From Bolinopsis microptera (lineage: Eukaryota; Ctenophora; Tentaculata; Lobata; Bolinopsidae): DNA of 64,000 nt. Under the pieces are notes generated by a model. That model ran no database searches. It was not told where the DNA came from and worked only from the letters and a program-made list of their open reading frames with translations. A program made the position numbers and the translations under genes. The DNA is taken from the NCBI RefSeq assembly GCF_026151205.1, contig NC_087082.1, forward strand, positions 12,387,365-12,451,364, read 5' to 3'. Positions 11,190-58,360 of this stretch are shown here, one piece after another (the stretch's first letter is position 1; each line of letters starts with the position of its first letter).

Positions 11190-12678
11190 GATCATTACAA
11201 AATTACATGTGTCAGATCCCAATCAGTTAAATAAAAGTTATTCAACCGAACAATAAAAAGAACATAATATCTTAAATAAATAATTAAAAGGTTTAAAAGT
11301 TTGCACGAAATAAGGATACTAAGTCATAGCTTACTTTTAGGAAATCTTTCACGAAATAGATTATAAACAAAATTTCTGGTCTCCAAAATGTAATCCTCAT
11401 GAAATAATTTACTGAATTGACTATTTGTGAGTATGTTGTGAAGGTCTGTGCTGTTTCTTTGTCTGATCTCCTTGTAGACAGGACATTCTTTAAGCAAATG
11501 GACTTCGTCTTCTTTAATGATGTCACTAAACGGGAGCTCATTCAGGAGGTCTATGTATATATTTTATATATAATAACAACAAATTACTTTTTTGTAAATA
11601 ATTTACTTGGGTAATAATGGTTAATAAATTTATTCAAATCAAGAAATTAGACTATAATTCGGCGTATTCACCATTTGTCGACTGGGCGGTGCTCAGTCTG
11701 TCATTCCGCCGAAGCTTTATGAACATAATAGCCTGGAGTTAAATGATGATATAATATCATGGATCTTATAAAGGCATCCTTCAGTTAAATACAAATTTGA
11801 AGGGAAAATTTATATTTATTTTATGAATTATATTTGAGTGTACTGACAAATCTGTTGAATTATGAATTGTGGATTGTGAAAAAGGAGATAAACACCAGCA
11901 GGCCATCCCAACGCTGGGAATGACCTACCCCTGTGCTGTATCTTGTTGTACCACCAAGTGTGAGAAGCCCTATAGTCTTCCTAATTATTTAAATACGTTG
12001 TATGGGATATAGCATTGCTATTTGAGGTAGAAAGCTTTTAAGTTTACTTTTTGTTTAATGTTAGCGATTGAAAGTAAATAATAGATTTTTGTTTTCCTAT
12101 GTTTATAAAAATGTAAGTTTTTCCAGTGATTTCTCTCCGTGGAGACAGAGGTGCGAGAAAAAACATTGTTGATATAAACAGTCTAGATCTTAACTTGGAG
12201 CCACAAGGCCAAGGGTAATTTTTAATTGTTAAGGGAATTTTTTGAATTCTTAAAGGGTTGATTTTATATAGGGTCATTGCTATATTATGTGTATATTGTT
12301 TGAATAATTTTATATATTTTTAAAAATGTAAGTTTGGGGAAGGTTGTAAGTGATTGATTTATCGTCTAGTTTAATCTTGACAGATTGACTGGGAGGATGA
12401 TACTTAATATCTGTAAGAGGTAACTCAACAGAGACTATGATACATCCTTGAGTAGTTCAAAGCACTGGTTTCCCCAAATCCACCAGCCCATCAAGATTTG
12501 TGTTTAAAAAAGTTGAGTAAAAACCTGATAACCTAACACGTAGTCGTCATAAAGATGATTATACACAATGTAAGTGCCCACTGCAACAAACAGTCCAAGC
12601 CTTAACTGAACAAACATCCCTTGAGCATCTCTGATCTAGGGAGTGTTTATCACGTTCAGGTCCAAATCGCACATAGTA
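11190..12678. other. intergenic, nothing recognised
   Basis: AT-rich. A short piece near 11655-11740 (GTCATTCCGCCGAAGC) belongs to the repeat family also present at 50810-50865 and 51910-51990. Open frames of 65-82 codons here have no resemblance to known proteins. Confidence 0.4.
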
Positions 12679-12891
12679 GGGCAAGAACCGAGAGTGCCCA
12701 ATGACAATTTTACGACAAGATGTGACAATATGAGCAGGTAATGACAGAAAATGACAGGAAATGACAAGGAATGACAAGGAATGACAAGGAATGACAAGGA
12801 ATGACAAGAAATGACAAGAACAGACAGGAAATGACAGGGAACGACAATATTCAACAAACCGTGGGAAAAAGGGCACTCTCGGTTCCTGCCC
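12679..12891. mobile_element. 213-bp inverted-repeat element with an internal minisatellite
   Basis: Ends are 21-bp inverted repeats with one mismatch (12679-12699 and 12871-12891, core AACCGAGAGTGCCC). Most of the inside (about 12736-12843) is a run of 10-bp units of the type AATGACAAGG. Open frames across it (12559-12899, minus strand) are translations of the repeat, not genes. Likely a tiny non-autonomous transposon whose interior expanded. Confidence 0.7.
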
Positions 12892-13685
12892 ATGCCCATA
12901 GTAGCAGGTTACAGAGTACTAAGTACTTTTTCTTAAACTTCTCCAATGGATGATTTTCTGTCAGGTGCTTTAAGAATTGAAATGCCTTTGGTCATTGTGC
13001 AATTCCTCCTGCTGTACTGAAAACTAGTGGGGTGATGGTGGCTTTTCGGTGTGTACAAAAGCTTCCAGGCCCGCACATTCCTTGCCCTGTTAGTTGCTTG
13101 TCCGTTTACAATCCAATTAGCAGTTAAGGACAGAAAGTCATATACACTAAATGAGCATTATATTTTCATTGTTATAATTTGTTGATTCTGTAAAATGTGC
13201 TAAAATTAAATTTTTTTTCATTGATTTCTTGTTTCATTGAACATCCAGAACTCTTTGATTATATTCAAGTTTTTCGTTATTATCGTGTCCTAGGTGAATC
13301 TGTGAGATGCTCATGTCACTGTTGGACTGGCCTTATGGGTAAAGTACCCTTACATCTAGTCTGCGAATACTCTTTCTAACAGAAGACTTGTACTGACATC
13401 TAGTCTTCCACTCTATTGTGCCATTTGATAGTTCAATTATTGGTGGCACAGAGAGTAGCTGCAACCCTGTTTCAGCTTCTTTATTAATTTCACATTTCCT
13501 ACATTTCAAATTTGGTACAAGCCAGCCTGATTTCTTAATGGCTATATATTTCTAGCTTATTAGGTCCTCAAGGTGGGGCCATGTCATTCTATTTATTACA
13601 ATGCAAATTATATATGATAAAAATAACATATTATTACACAGTTCAAGGCAAATGTAACCACTTGTTGAGGACAATGGTGTAAAGA
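12892..13685. other. upstream region of the LAP gene
   Basis: Mixed sequence with no gene. It should contain the promoter or 5' UTR of the LAP gene that begins at 13686; no TATA box is clear and additional non-coding 5' exons cannot be excluded. Confidence 0.35.
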
Positions 13686-48620
<34,935 letters not shown>

Positions 48621-48695
48621 TGTAACTTACAACTTACAACTACTAACTAGACTGTACTGACAAGACTGAACGACTAAGACTGAAGTGACAAGAAC

Positions 48696-48701
48696 AATAA
48701 A
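48696..48701 (+). terminator. polyadenylation signal of the LAP gene
   Basis: AATAAA 76 bp after the LAP stop codon, in a plain A-rich 3' UTR. Confidence 0.75.
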
Positions 48702-49954
48702 TTACAATACTGATTCGTGTTTTTGTTCAAAGGGCTTTTTCAGTAGCACAAGTTTGTTTGAAATTGAAATATGAAATTTTCCAACGCCATTTAATCCCAT
48801 TTGGTTGTCACGGTTTTCCAGCGCTCCTAAAACTCGGTTGTAACTATTCATGATTCAGGTTAATAACGATCATATTCACCACTTAAAAGTTCATTTTTTC
48901 CACAAAGAGCATTAATTCTTACCACATACACGGTGAACGATTTTTTCTCAAAAAATCGAACACCTACCTTCTGCAAAATACATTTTATCAATTATATATC
49001 ATAAAAATATTATGTTTCATTTGAGTTATTCAGATTTTTATGGACTATTTTATTATACGACTCAGTAAAGCCAAAGGATCGTGTGCGAAATGATATATTT
49101 TCAAAATGAAAAAATTGTGATATGCATGATTATCGATTGATGCTAGAATGACCATGAATTTAAATTCGAAAACAGAAAAGCAGGCTTTCCCAAGAGTGTG
49201 GTTAAATTTAGATTTTGTTACAAAATATTTTGTATTAAGGGTACATTTTATTAAATGAGACTGTTTTAAAGTTCGCTTGCCAGTACAACATTTTAGGATG
49301 GGCCAAGGCAATTTATATCAGTTTATCTCACAACTGTCTCCATTAATTGTGAATATTGGTTAGGGCATATTCTATATGCAAAAATTAGATAAACATGATA
49401 AATTGATAATGATAAAATGCGTTGATTTTCTTGAATTGGTTGGCCCAAACCTTGGCAAAGCAATATTTCTGCTTAACTGCACTGCAATTCTTTTGCGAAT
49501 TGCAAATAACTGCCTTTTCGTGTACATGAATGTTATAAAGTGTAAATGTTGGCAGATAATGTAAGGCACGAAATTTGCAACGAGATTAACGATTTAGGAA
49601 TTTCAAAATACCACGTGATGTATAAATTGTGCTGATGTGATTTAAACGTTGAGGCAAGACTTCAAGGTATTCCACCCAACACGCTCTGTTGTGTATTTTG
49701 TGCGATTAAATTTTCTAAACCTTAATTGTAACAGTACCATGATCCGAATTTCTTTAAAAATTTGTGTCTTACTTTCTATACTCACTCACAGTAATCTCGT
49801 GGCTCTTGATTTGAGCCGCGCAACCGGGGCACGTGCACGGACTGAATTTACAAAATTGAGGAGTCATGAGCTATGAGTGCTTCAGCCACTGTTTACGCCA
49901 AATTTGACTACTGTAGATTAACACTATTATTTCTAATTTATGAATGAAAATTGA
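48702..49954. other. intergenic, nothing recognised
   Basis: AT-rich with several short open frames on both strands at 49045-49876, none with a recognisable feature. Confidence 0.4.
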
Positions 49955-50080
49955 CACTTGTGAGCATGCAGGATTCGCTAAACCAATAGTCAATATTGCC
50001 TAAGTGCTATGGTCATTCACTTGTGAGCATGCAGGATTCGCTAAACCAATATTCAATATTGCCTAAGTGCTATGGTCATT
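49955..50080. repeat. two tandem 63-bp units
   Basis: Unit CACTTGTGAGCATGCAGG... occurs at 49955-50017 and 50018-50080 with a single visible difference (AATAGTC against AATATTC). Recent local duplication. Confidence 0.92.
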
Positions 50081-50152
50081 TGTCATTGGTCGATGGTTTT
50101 CTTTTTGAAAGCTATGCACGCACTTTAAGGACGCGAAGGTCGAAATCCAAAA

Positions 50153-51122
50153 TGGTTAACGGGTGATACTCGTAAAATATTTGTTCCAAATATTAGGACC
50201 GTCGACGGGTCCAACTCGGCGCGCGTCCTGGTAGGTTATAAACCTACAACAAAATGGCAGCTACAAGTTTTTCAGTTTTAGATTAAATTGTTAAAAGTAA
50301 GCTTGGAGTTGGAATTAATTAAATTCGGCTAAACCAGTATTACTATTATACAGTATTATCGTTCATTATAAGTATCACAGTTTACCCGGCGCGCGCATTC
50401 GCGATTTGTGAATGTGGCTCTTAAGTCCTATTCGCTATTTTTGGTCCAGCGGCTCGCAGGGGGGGGGACCAATGGGGAAATTTTCCAATCCTCAGCCCGC
50501 TTACCTCATTAAAAATAAAATCTTTCCCATTTTGTTTTGCAATTTTAAGACAACATAGCAAATTTGATGAGTGTAACATAAATTTCACTATTTAAACTTC
50601 CTATCTAATAACTACGAAGAAGTTTTAATTTACACCTGCTGTCAACTCAGTAAACTAAATAATTATTTGTTGACATGATACACGCTCAACGTTTTAAACC
50701 CCTTTTCGCGCGAGAGACTAGCAGTAGCAACTGGCAACACGTAAAGCAACAAGCAAACTTACCTAGCTTGCTAGCCTATTCATTACCTGGGGACCTCAGG
50801 CTATCATGTTCATAAATGGATGAATAGAGATTCGGCGGAATGACAGGCTGAGCGCGGCCCAGTAAGCCTATTCACTATTCCTCGATCGTCTCACATAGAA
50901 AAATTAAAGCGCCGCGCACAGGGATTGGCGAGCCAGGTAACACGCAAGCTAGATAATAAACATGCCACAAGGAAGCATTTGGTCGCTGAACTGGAAAAAA
51001 ATCTTGACTCACCTCGACCATTTGTAGGTTTATAACTTTCCAAGACGCGCGCCGAGTTCAAAGTTGGACTCATCGACGGTCTTATTTGAAACAAATATGT
51101 TAAGAGTATCACCAGTTAACTC
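50153..51122. mobile_element. foldback element with about 100-bp imperfect inverted termini
   Basis: Left arm about 50153-50255, right arm about 51022-51122. Both contain GTGATACTC, ACCGTCGA, a CAACTCGGCGCGCG core and TATAAACCTACAA in inverted order. Interior non-coding, with a run of G near 50460. The same TATAAACCTAC/GCGCGCGTCC motif forms the palindrome at 51750. Confidence 0.75.
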
Positions 51123-51993
51123 TAACATTTAAACCCTAACTGCTAACCACGCGCTCTCGCTACTGCAAGCGCAAGGGCTCTGGATAGAGCAAACCCTAAC
51201 GAGAAATTAGACTAACTTCTTTATTGCTTATATGTGTTATAAATATAATGTTATAGTTATACGCGCGGTCATATCACGTTATCGAGACAGTTTTTAGCCA
51301 ATATCTCACCAGGGGAGCATTTTAATCCTGGGGGTGATTCGGAATCAGCGTCTGAAAATACATCGATCGAAGTTGGTTTCAACTGTGAACTGTCGGGGCC
51401 CGTTTAGAACAACCTTGAAGATCGTTGTCAGCTGAGGGGGGGGGTTTCCGAATGATAAAACGCTAGTGTAATTTTGACACAAAAGCTATGTTCCAAAAAA
51501 TGATTACGTAATATGTGAACGACCCCTTATGCCTTATGCCGCGGCCCACATTTCATAATATGCTGTCGATATGGTGTTTGTAAATTTGAAATTTGGAAAA
51601 CGTAAAAGTTTCCAATTTGTAGCGCGATGCACTACTGGGTCGCGCGCGCATCAAATAATGCTACTCGCAACCACAGATCGGCGAGATGCGAAGGATAGAC
51701 ATCGTGAATCAAGTTTCCAATCAAAGCAATTGTTGTACATTTGACATTGTAGGTTTATAACCTACCAGGACGCGCGCGTCCTGGTAGGTTGTAAACCTAA
51801 AACAATTGGTAAATAATGTATGAGTTTTAAACTAATTACAACACTACAAATTTGTTACATTTATTGAGAATTATGTAATGTAACGTGATGAAAATATTTT
51901 AAACGAGCATATCTTACTGGGCCGCGCTCAGCCTGTCATTCCGCCAAATCTTTATGTTAATGAACATGATAGCCTGGGGTCCTCAGGTAAAGC
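50771..51993. repeat. inverted repeat pair of about 85-95 bp overlapping neighbouring foldbacks
   Basis: Blocks 50771-50865 and 51910-51993 are inverted copies (GGACCTCAGGCTATCATGTT, GGAATGACAGGCTGAGCGC, GGCCCAGTAAG). A third relative lies at 11655-11740. The arms overlap those of the adjacent elements, implying nested or recombined foldback insertions. Confidence 0.7.
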
Positions 51994-52527
51994 ATATCCT
52001 GTCCAAACCCAGGATGCACAACATGAAGAATTCGTTGTAACTTAGTTTCAAAAGCATCAAGCGTGCAGCATTAATATAATATAACTGCTCCTATATTTAA
52101 TATAGTTTGAGGATTCCTCCCTCTCCTCACGTCAGACAATGGCGTTTCTATTGTTGCTAATATCACACAATACATGGGCGTGCCCACAGGTCACAAAGCC
52201 TTCGTTTAGTTAGTTTCTGGTAAACCGATGCAGGGAAGTTATTGTATGTTGTAATGTGTAGAGGTGTGCAATGGTACATAGTGAGGTCCCGCAATTGTGA
52301 CGAGCGTGCTAAATCACTTTACAGTCGATCTTCGAGATTGTTCTAAAAGGGCCCCCGACAGTTGAAACCAACTTCAATCGATGTATTTTCGGACGCTGAT
52401 TCCGAATCACCCCCTATGACATAGGATTAAAATGCTCCCCTGACGAGATATTGGCGAAAAACTGTCTCGATCACGTGATATGACCGTATAAGGGAGTTAG
52501 TCCAATTTTTCGTTAGGGTTAGGGTTT
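51191..52527. mobile_element. foldback element with 200-240 bp inverted termini
   Basis: Left arm about 51191-51427, right arm about 52324-52527. Shared inverted segments include CGGTCATATCACGT, GTGATTCGGAATCAGCGTC, TACATCGATCGAAGTTGGTT and the terminal CCCTAACGA-type sequence. No coding region inside. The right terminus merges with the TTAGGG-like tract. Confidence 0.78.
51750..51799. repeat. 50-bp near-perfect palindrome without spacer
   Basis: Two 25-bp arms (TAGGTTTATAACCTACCAGG and five more bases, then the inverse) with one mismatch and a CGCGCGCG centre. Capable of cruciform extrusion. Each arm matches the end of the neighbouring foldback at 50225-50250, so it may be two transposon ends joined head to head. 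Confidence 0.88.
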
Positions 52528-52595
52528 CAGCATATGCTTTTGTTAAGGATTGGGTTAGGGTTAGGGTTGGGATCAGATTAGTTAGGGTTTAGAAA
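52511..52595 (+). repeat. degenerate telomere-like TTAGGG tract
   Basis: Contains GTTAGGGTTAGGGTTTCAG, then GGGTTAGGGTTAGGGTTGGG, then GTTAGGGTTTAG, separated by other bases. TTAGGG is the general metazoan telomere repeat. Too short and impure for a chromosome end; an interstitial remnant or part of the foldback terminus. Confidence 0.7.
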
Positions 52596-53823
52596 AGTCG
52601 TTCAGGACCAGCTAGAGAATAAGTTGAAAATGTCACGTGACAGTCGAGTGTAGAGTGATTAATCATCATCCCAATTGTGACCTGAAGAGGCATTATTGCA
52701 ATGAGATAACTTTAAGCTCTTGTGTTACATTACATGGCATATCACCTGGATCAGCAGCATGTATGGATTGACTAAGAAAAAGTAGACCCAGCTAGAGCGA
52801 TGTAACATTTTAATATGCACTAGAATTGAAAGTTGCTCAATGAGGCTAATGCGCGCAGCGCGTTTGTTTACACCTAAGAAAATGCTTACAATTTGTTTTC
52901 AGTACTATGATATTTTCCATGCGCGCTTCACTGGAACTCTCTTCAGTGTAACACTTTCTATTTTTGGACAAATTGAAAAAGCTCTTAAAACCAGGCGACT
53001 GAAGTCAAACAAATTGAATTATATTTACATTCACACTTTGGCAAGCTTTACATCGGCAGCACAGAAAACATGTTATATAAATAGAATCTTTACAAAAGCT
53101 ACAAGTTGTCACAACTAAGAAATATTTGCCCAACGCAACCGTTCATCATGGATTGGCCGGTCTGGGCAAGTTCAAACTTGAACAAAATCGTCAAAGTAAA
53201 AACGTGAGAGGCACTCTTTGTCTTTGACGTGGCAAATCTATGAAATTGCGCCTTGAAACATCACACCATTGCAACTGTATACATGCAGACTATGCTCAAA
53301 CAGTAAATCGATAGTGTGTAGAATGTAAACCAGTGATCTAATATCATGTTAACCTTGTTTTAAGTTGGATATTTGCCACTTGTCAAGGAGTCTAATAAAA
53401 TGAAGATTCCTTTCATCGGGTATCTGAATCAGACCAGTCTGGTTAACATTTTTCACACATGTTAGTAAACTAAACTTTTACAAATCACATTTCTTAATTA
53501 AAATACCAGACCGCCCTAATATAATGCAATAATTCTAAATTATTAATTAGCCGTCATGTATTATATCATTACATTCGGTAATTTTATGAAGCAAGAGTTA
53601 TGTCCTAATCACCTAATGCCTAAATTTTAGAACAATACTCCTTCATTCTCGTGTGTGCACAAATATATTTCTTTGAAACAAGACTTTCAGATTCTTAAGA
53701 GAGTAATTACAGAGAGGAATTTAAATTTCCAGTTTAAATCTCAAATCTTAGTTTTATTTCACAATTCAGTCCCTTCATACACTGAGTTTTAGATCAGTGA
53801 CACTACTGGGAGCAAATTGCTTT
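52596..53823. other. intergenic, nothing recognised
   Basis: AT-rich with a 92-codon frame at 52840-53118 that has no family resemblance. Confidence 0.4.
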
Positions 53824-54050
53824 TTGAAACTAATGTCCCACCACATTCCCACAGGCACACGAAGTCCTGCACAACTCAAGAAATAAACTGGAAATTAAGT
53901 AAAATATAAAAGTTAGTTTTAAATTGAGCAGCCCCACAAATTGTGTCAACGAGGGACAGCTGGTGAAGTGGGGACATACTTCGGTATAAAACTAATGTCC
54001 CACCACAAACCCGCAGGCACACGAAGTCCTGCACAAACGCAAAAATAAAA
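53824..54050. repeat. direct repeat of about 62 bp, copies about 163 bp apart
   Basis: AAACTAATGTCCCACCACA ... GGCACACGAAGTCCTGCACAA occurs at 53827-53887 and 53990-54049 with a few differences. Local duplication of unknown origin. Confidence 0.8.
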
Positions 54051-55332
54051 AGGGGACAAACAGTTGGAGGATATTGAAGAGGAGAGATGCTGTATATAAT
54101 ATGAAGAAATTGTTGAAAGTGGAATAAAATATAAGTTTTTTGTAACTCTTGCTTCATTTTAACATTCGCTTATCTTTTGTTTCATATTTTTGCTCAAAAA
54201 CTTCTCTGAAATTTAAGGAAAATGCCAACAGGGCAAACTCTAGTCCATTATCTCCGCTGAGTACATTACCACAAATTCATCCTCGTCAAGACAGGATCTT
54301 TAAAATGTTCATGAATCTCTCGAGACTTGGCCGATGGACCACGACGGAGCACAGTTCATTGCTAGATCTCAGCCACACAGTCGGTCGTGGAGCTAAACGA
54401 TAATTGGGTAAAATAAAACACTACAGACAGTTGTCACGTGGCAGGACAAGAGAGGCGGCCCAAATCACGCGATCTCCTCCTTTAGAACGGAACAGTACAT
54501 AGGCGGCAGGAAATCCTGTCGTCGGTGGACTGCCCTGTTTTAAAGAGACGGTCACGTGACCTGACATGTGATCAGTCCATCCTCCTCCTCTCTGTTCCTG
54601 GAAAAACCTGGGAGCACACTTTATTTCTTAGGCTAGCTGGTCTTGAAAAGTATTTTGACGGTAGTGAGAGGGTCGGAAAGTAGTTTTTATCGCACGGCCC
54701 ACTTTAGCATCCCAGACTTTTCACCATCATCTCGTGATCCTCTGTCACTCGATCTAAAAATAGAAATCATTTCCCTAAATTGAGGCCGTAATACACTAGA
54801 AGCCAAAGATAATCTTCATAAATGCTCTGCAAGTCGTATCCTATGAATACATGCCCGTCTATTAATGTAATCAGATCTGGGTTCTTGCCTGGAAGCAAGA
54901 TAGAAAGAGACAAATAACGACAACTAGAGAACCACACCCACGTGACGTCATATCTCGGTTGACGTCATCAACAGCCTGACATCGTCATGATGACGTCACA
55001 ACGTGCGATCACTCTATACCATGTGAAATATGTTCAATATTACAAGTGTACAGTAATAATTGTGCTTGAGGGCGCAAGTGCACGGGCTCAAGGGTTTAAA
55101 GTCCATTATATGTCTCATAAAATCATAATGCCAATTCAACATGAGGCTCTCAAAAGAGATCTATAACATCTTCAAACTTGATAACTTCAGCAATGTTCTA
55201 TCTGTGGTGGAATTCAATTCCTAATAACATGTCACAAAATATGCTCGTTATCATAGTCCAATCGTAATCATGCCGTTTTAAAGCTATACCACATGACCCA
55301 GTCCAAATTGTTTGCTCAATGAAGCGGGGGTC
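54051..55332. other. intergenic, nothing recognised
   Basis: Mixed composition, with several TGACGTCA/TGACGTCAT motifs between 54940 and 55000. No convincing coding region; an 84-codon frame at 54149-54403 is unrecognised. Confidence 0.4.
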
Positions 55333-55390
55333 GTTGAGAATCCTCAACTAAGAAAACTAATCGTTGAGAACACTCAACTGAGGTACTTTT
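55333..55390. repeat. bipartite dyad element, copy 1
   Basis: Dyad 1 at 55333 (GTTGAG-AATC-CTCAAC) and dyad 2 at 55363 (GTTGAG-AACA-CTCAAC), 30 bp start to start. The box reads ACTTTTCG (CTTTT at 55386), the only copy with A instead of the first C. See the finding on the whole cluster. Confidence 0.93.
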
Positions 55391-55597
55391 CGCATTCCAC
55401 CAAGATTAATCCAAAACAAAAACGTGCAGATATTGACGATAATTATCGGACACCAAGGTACACAATTCATTACACCAGCTCCAGATAACGTATCAGATCT
55501 CTATAGCTGTGTTACAAAGAACCCAAATACACTGACCATATCATCCATATAGATAAAGGCAAGATTGAGACACTGAAATATATGCCAGATAAATGGT

Positions 55598-55658
55598 GTT
55601 GAGGGTTCTCAACTTGGCGTATGAGAAACATCGAGAACACTCGACTATTGGACCTTTT
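55598..55658. repeat. bipartite dyad element, copy 2
   Basis: Dyad 1 has an unusual centre (GTTGAG-GGTT-CTCAAC). Dyad 2 at 55630 is ATCGAG-AACA-CTCGAC: position 3 co-varies (C with G), position 1 is an A-C mismatch. Step 32 bp; GACCTTTTT box. Confidence 0.92.
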
Positions 55659-56454
55659 TACCCATATATAACAAACCATATAATATAACGACCATTTCAT
55701 AGTAGGAAGCGACACGAGCTTACATAACACGAAAAAGGAAAAATCATAGGTTCCAGCACATCTTTAAAGGCCTCTGCCGATAGTTATAATACATCACAAT
55801 CGATATAGAAAGGTTAAAGATATCTTATTCAAGCCTAAGAGCGTTACGTATATATCATGTTTTCATACACTAATTTGAAACACACTTTCGATCAGAATCG
55901 ACCAACTTCATGATAAGATTCCACAACAAAAGCCCATGCAATTCATTAGAGCACTGCTACAGCTTAGATCAACTGTTAAACAACAAGAACAGAAAACATA
56001 TCAATTCACAAACTGAAAATTACCGGTCAAATTTTAAACAGTTTTAAACGGTTTGTGATATTAGTGCTACAAAAATTCGATGACAAGCATAAGCAGTGCG
56101 TCATGGAACACGTACGAATAATCTAGAAAGAACACTGTTATGCTACATACCGAAATTCTGAGGTTGACTTATTATTACTGGCAAACATAACGTTAATCAA
56201 GAGTTATAATGTCGGCTGGACGTTTTATAGAACAAAGTACAACGAATAGCGTTACTTATAGAGCGGTCACAGACTGGATATAATATATAACAACTGATGC
56301 GATAACATTCTAGAATTTACAAGGGGACCTAACTTCAATCTGAATTTAAAGAAACGATAAAATCACAACTCAACCATACTATTAATGAACAGACGATAAG
56401 ATTAAACAATATATTGATAGCCAAAAATTATATACAAACTATCTAAAGTAGAGT

Positions 56455-56513
56455 GTCGAGAAAACTCGACTAGACGTATAGAGGTGTTGAGAACTCTCAA
56501 CTATTTACCTTTT
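56455..56513. repeat. bipartite dyad element, copy 3
   Basis: Dyad 1 GTCGAG-AAAA-CTCGAC (compensated T3 to C), dyad 2 at 56486 GTTGAG-AACT-CTCAAC, step 31 bp, then TACCTTTTCG. Confidence 0.93.
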
Positions 56514-58079
56514 CGATAAGCGGCTTTATTCGATGTTGCTAGCCGGCCTGCCACTTGCCACTTTCATTCCATGTTGACATGATGTAATATATAGTTGCTC
56601 CGAATTACCACATTTGCCACAATATTCAGCTAGGGTAAATACAACTCTCATAGAAAGGGGTGGTTAAAAGCTAAGATCTCTTTTAAGACCTGCTATCTGC
56701 GAATATAATGATTTGCTACACTTTCGTGCCTTTGCTGCCATGATAAAATAATCATTAGTGCCTGGTGCCTAAAAATAGTTGTGCTTTGCACTTCTGAACG
56801 TCGGCTTTTAGCCTTATAGACGTATCATATTAAATACCGTTTTAAACGGGTTTTATAAGAGCTCATTGAGCCGTGAAGTCGCCAGTGATATACTGACTCG
56901 GCACATTTGTTTAATAAACAATTGATCTATTGAATAGGGCATAGGCACACAGTTTATAAGACGGATTCCTCCGAACAAATCATAGCACAATTAGGTAATT
57001 CAACCATAATTTGCGTCACAGGCAAACAACACTTTCCTCTCTATCAAACCTCTTGCGAACAAATAATGCTTTAACTCTTTGAATTCCGAAGGGAAGGCGA
57101 GGGGTGAGGTGAACTGCGAAGTGATGAGGACTATGATCTGAAGACGTTGATGAGAGAAAGAAACAGGAACTGGACACGATAGGGGTGATTCTATTACTCT
57201 GGTCCTAGAGATCGAGGTGGTTATTATCCCCAAAAGTGGGAATCATTTAACATTTAAACGGCAAATACGTTTACTTTCTTTTCAGGTTAGAAATATATTA
57301 TGGACAAAAGTTCATGCCGTTACCCTGGTTACCATACGCTACCGCTGTGTAGAGCCAAGTACGGGAAAGGAAGCATTAGTTGATGTTATAGTTGATGATA
57401 GTGGTCACTTCACCGTTAGCTAATAACCATTCACATCCAAAGAGGGTACCATCTTTGCTATCTATCTCCGAATCTTGCTTATCTGAAACATCTGTGAACC
57501 CTAACCTTGACCTTTTGATAAAATAACGTCCAGAAATATACACATAGGGAGTTGCCTAGAGTGAGCATCATATTAGAAGAAACAATGATCAAACACTACC
57601 TTACTGTCACCAAATTCACCAGGATTAGCTAGAGGCCAATTGCGGTGGTACCAGTCTTTAAGAAAGGGCTGAGGTACAACTATGAGGTCCAAAGTAAAAC
57701 CAAGGGTCAAAGTCATAGAATGAGAAAGGGATAGAACGGCGAGCGAACAGGAACGATCTGTACTTCTTACCACGACCAACTTTAGAGCCCCGCGTCCGAT
57801 TCCAATTGATATCACCCAATTAAGATAAGCTGAGCATACTGACCGTATCTGCTCGTCAAGGACGTATCTCCCCGCCTTCTACTGCTGGACCCTGTGACTG
57901 AAAAATAACGCCAACTTCCTAAAATAGCGATTATGGTTGCCTTACATCAGAACAGAACGTGCAAACTTTGTACAGAACTTTGAACAGAGGGTGTGAAATC
58001 TTTGAAACCAAACAGAGGTATGAAGAAATGATCACGAACTGGCTTTATACCCATGCCATAGTGACCATATTTACCATGA
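56514..58079. other. spacer between dyad elements 3 and 4, no clear gene
   Basis: Two minus-strand frames (57000-57233, 77 codons; 57573-57815, 80 codons) look vaguely alike, both with Ser/Val/Leu-rich stretches followed by Pro-Phe segments, but similarity is too weak to call paralogues. No domain recognised. Confidence 0.3.
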
Positions 58080-58140
58080 GTTGAGAATACTCAACATTTA
58101 TCATGAATTGATGTTGGGAACGCCCAACTTTTGACCTTTT
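58080..58140. repeat. bipartite dyad element, copy 4
   Basis: Dyad 1 GTTGAG-AATA-CTCAAC. Dyad 2 at 58113 is GTTGGG-AACG-CCCAAC: position 5 changed A to G with the matching T to C on the other arm. Step 33 bp; GACCTTTTC box. Confidence 0.94.
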
Positions 58141-58297
58141 CTGTGGCATATTTACTGCGTTTGCATCTCCGGAAGCAACTGTAAGAGAAAGTGTGGCATT
58201 GTGTGGTTGAATTCAGTGGACTTGAACCTCTTGCTCTGAAATATCAGAAGTGTGGCAAAATAGAACTCCAAGATTGAAGATATATCACCTAATACCG

Positions 58298-58360
58298 GTT
58301 GAGAATCCTCAACTTTACAGATAGACAAAACGTTGAGAACACTCAACTATACAGCCTTTT
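58298..58360. repeat. bipartite dyad element, copy 5
   Basis: Dyads at 58298 (centre AATC) and 58332 (centre AACA), both with consensus arms, step 34 bp; AGCCTTTTT box. Only 218 bp after copy 4. Confidence 0.94.

Noticed and set aside
12559-12899. Two overlapping 87- and 105-codon minus-strand frames
   Set aside because: They translate the GACAAGGAAT-type minisatellite and show repetitive CHFLS/CHSLS residues.
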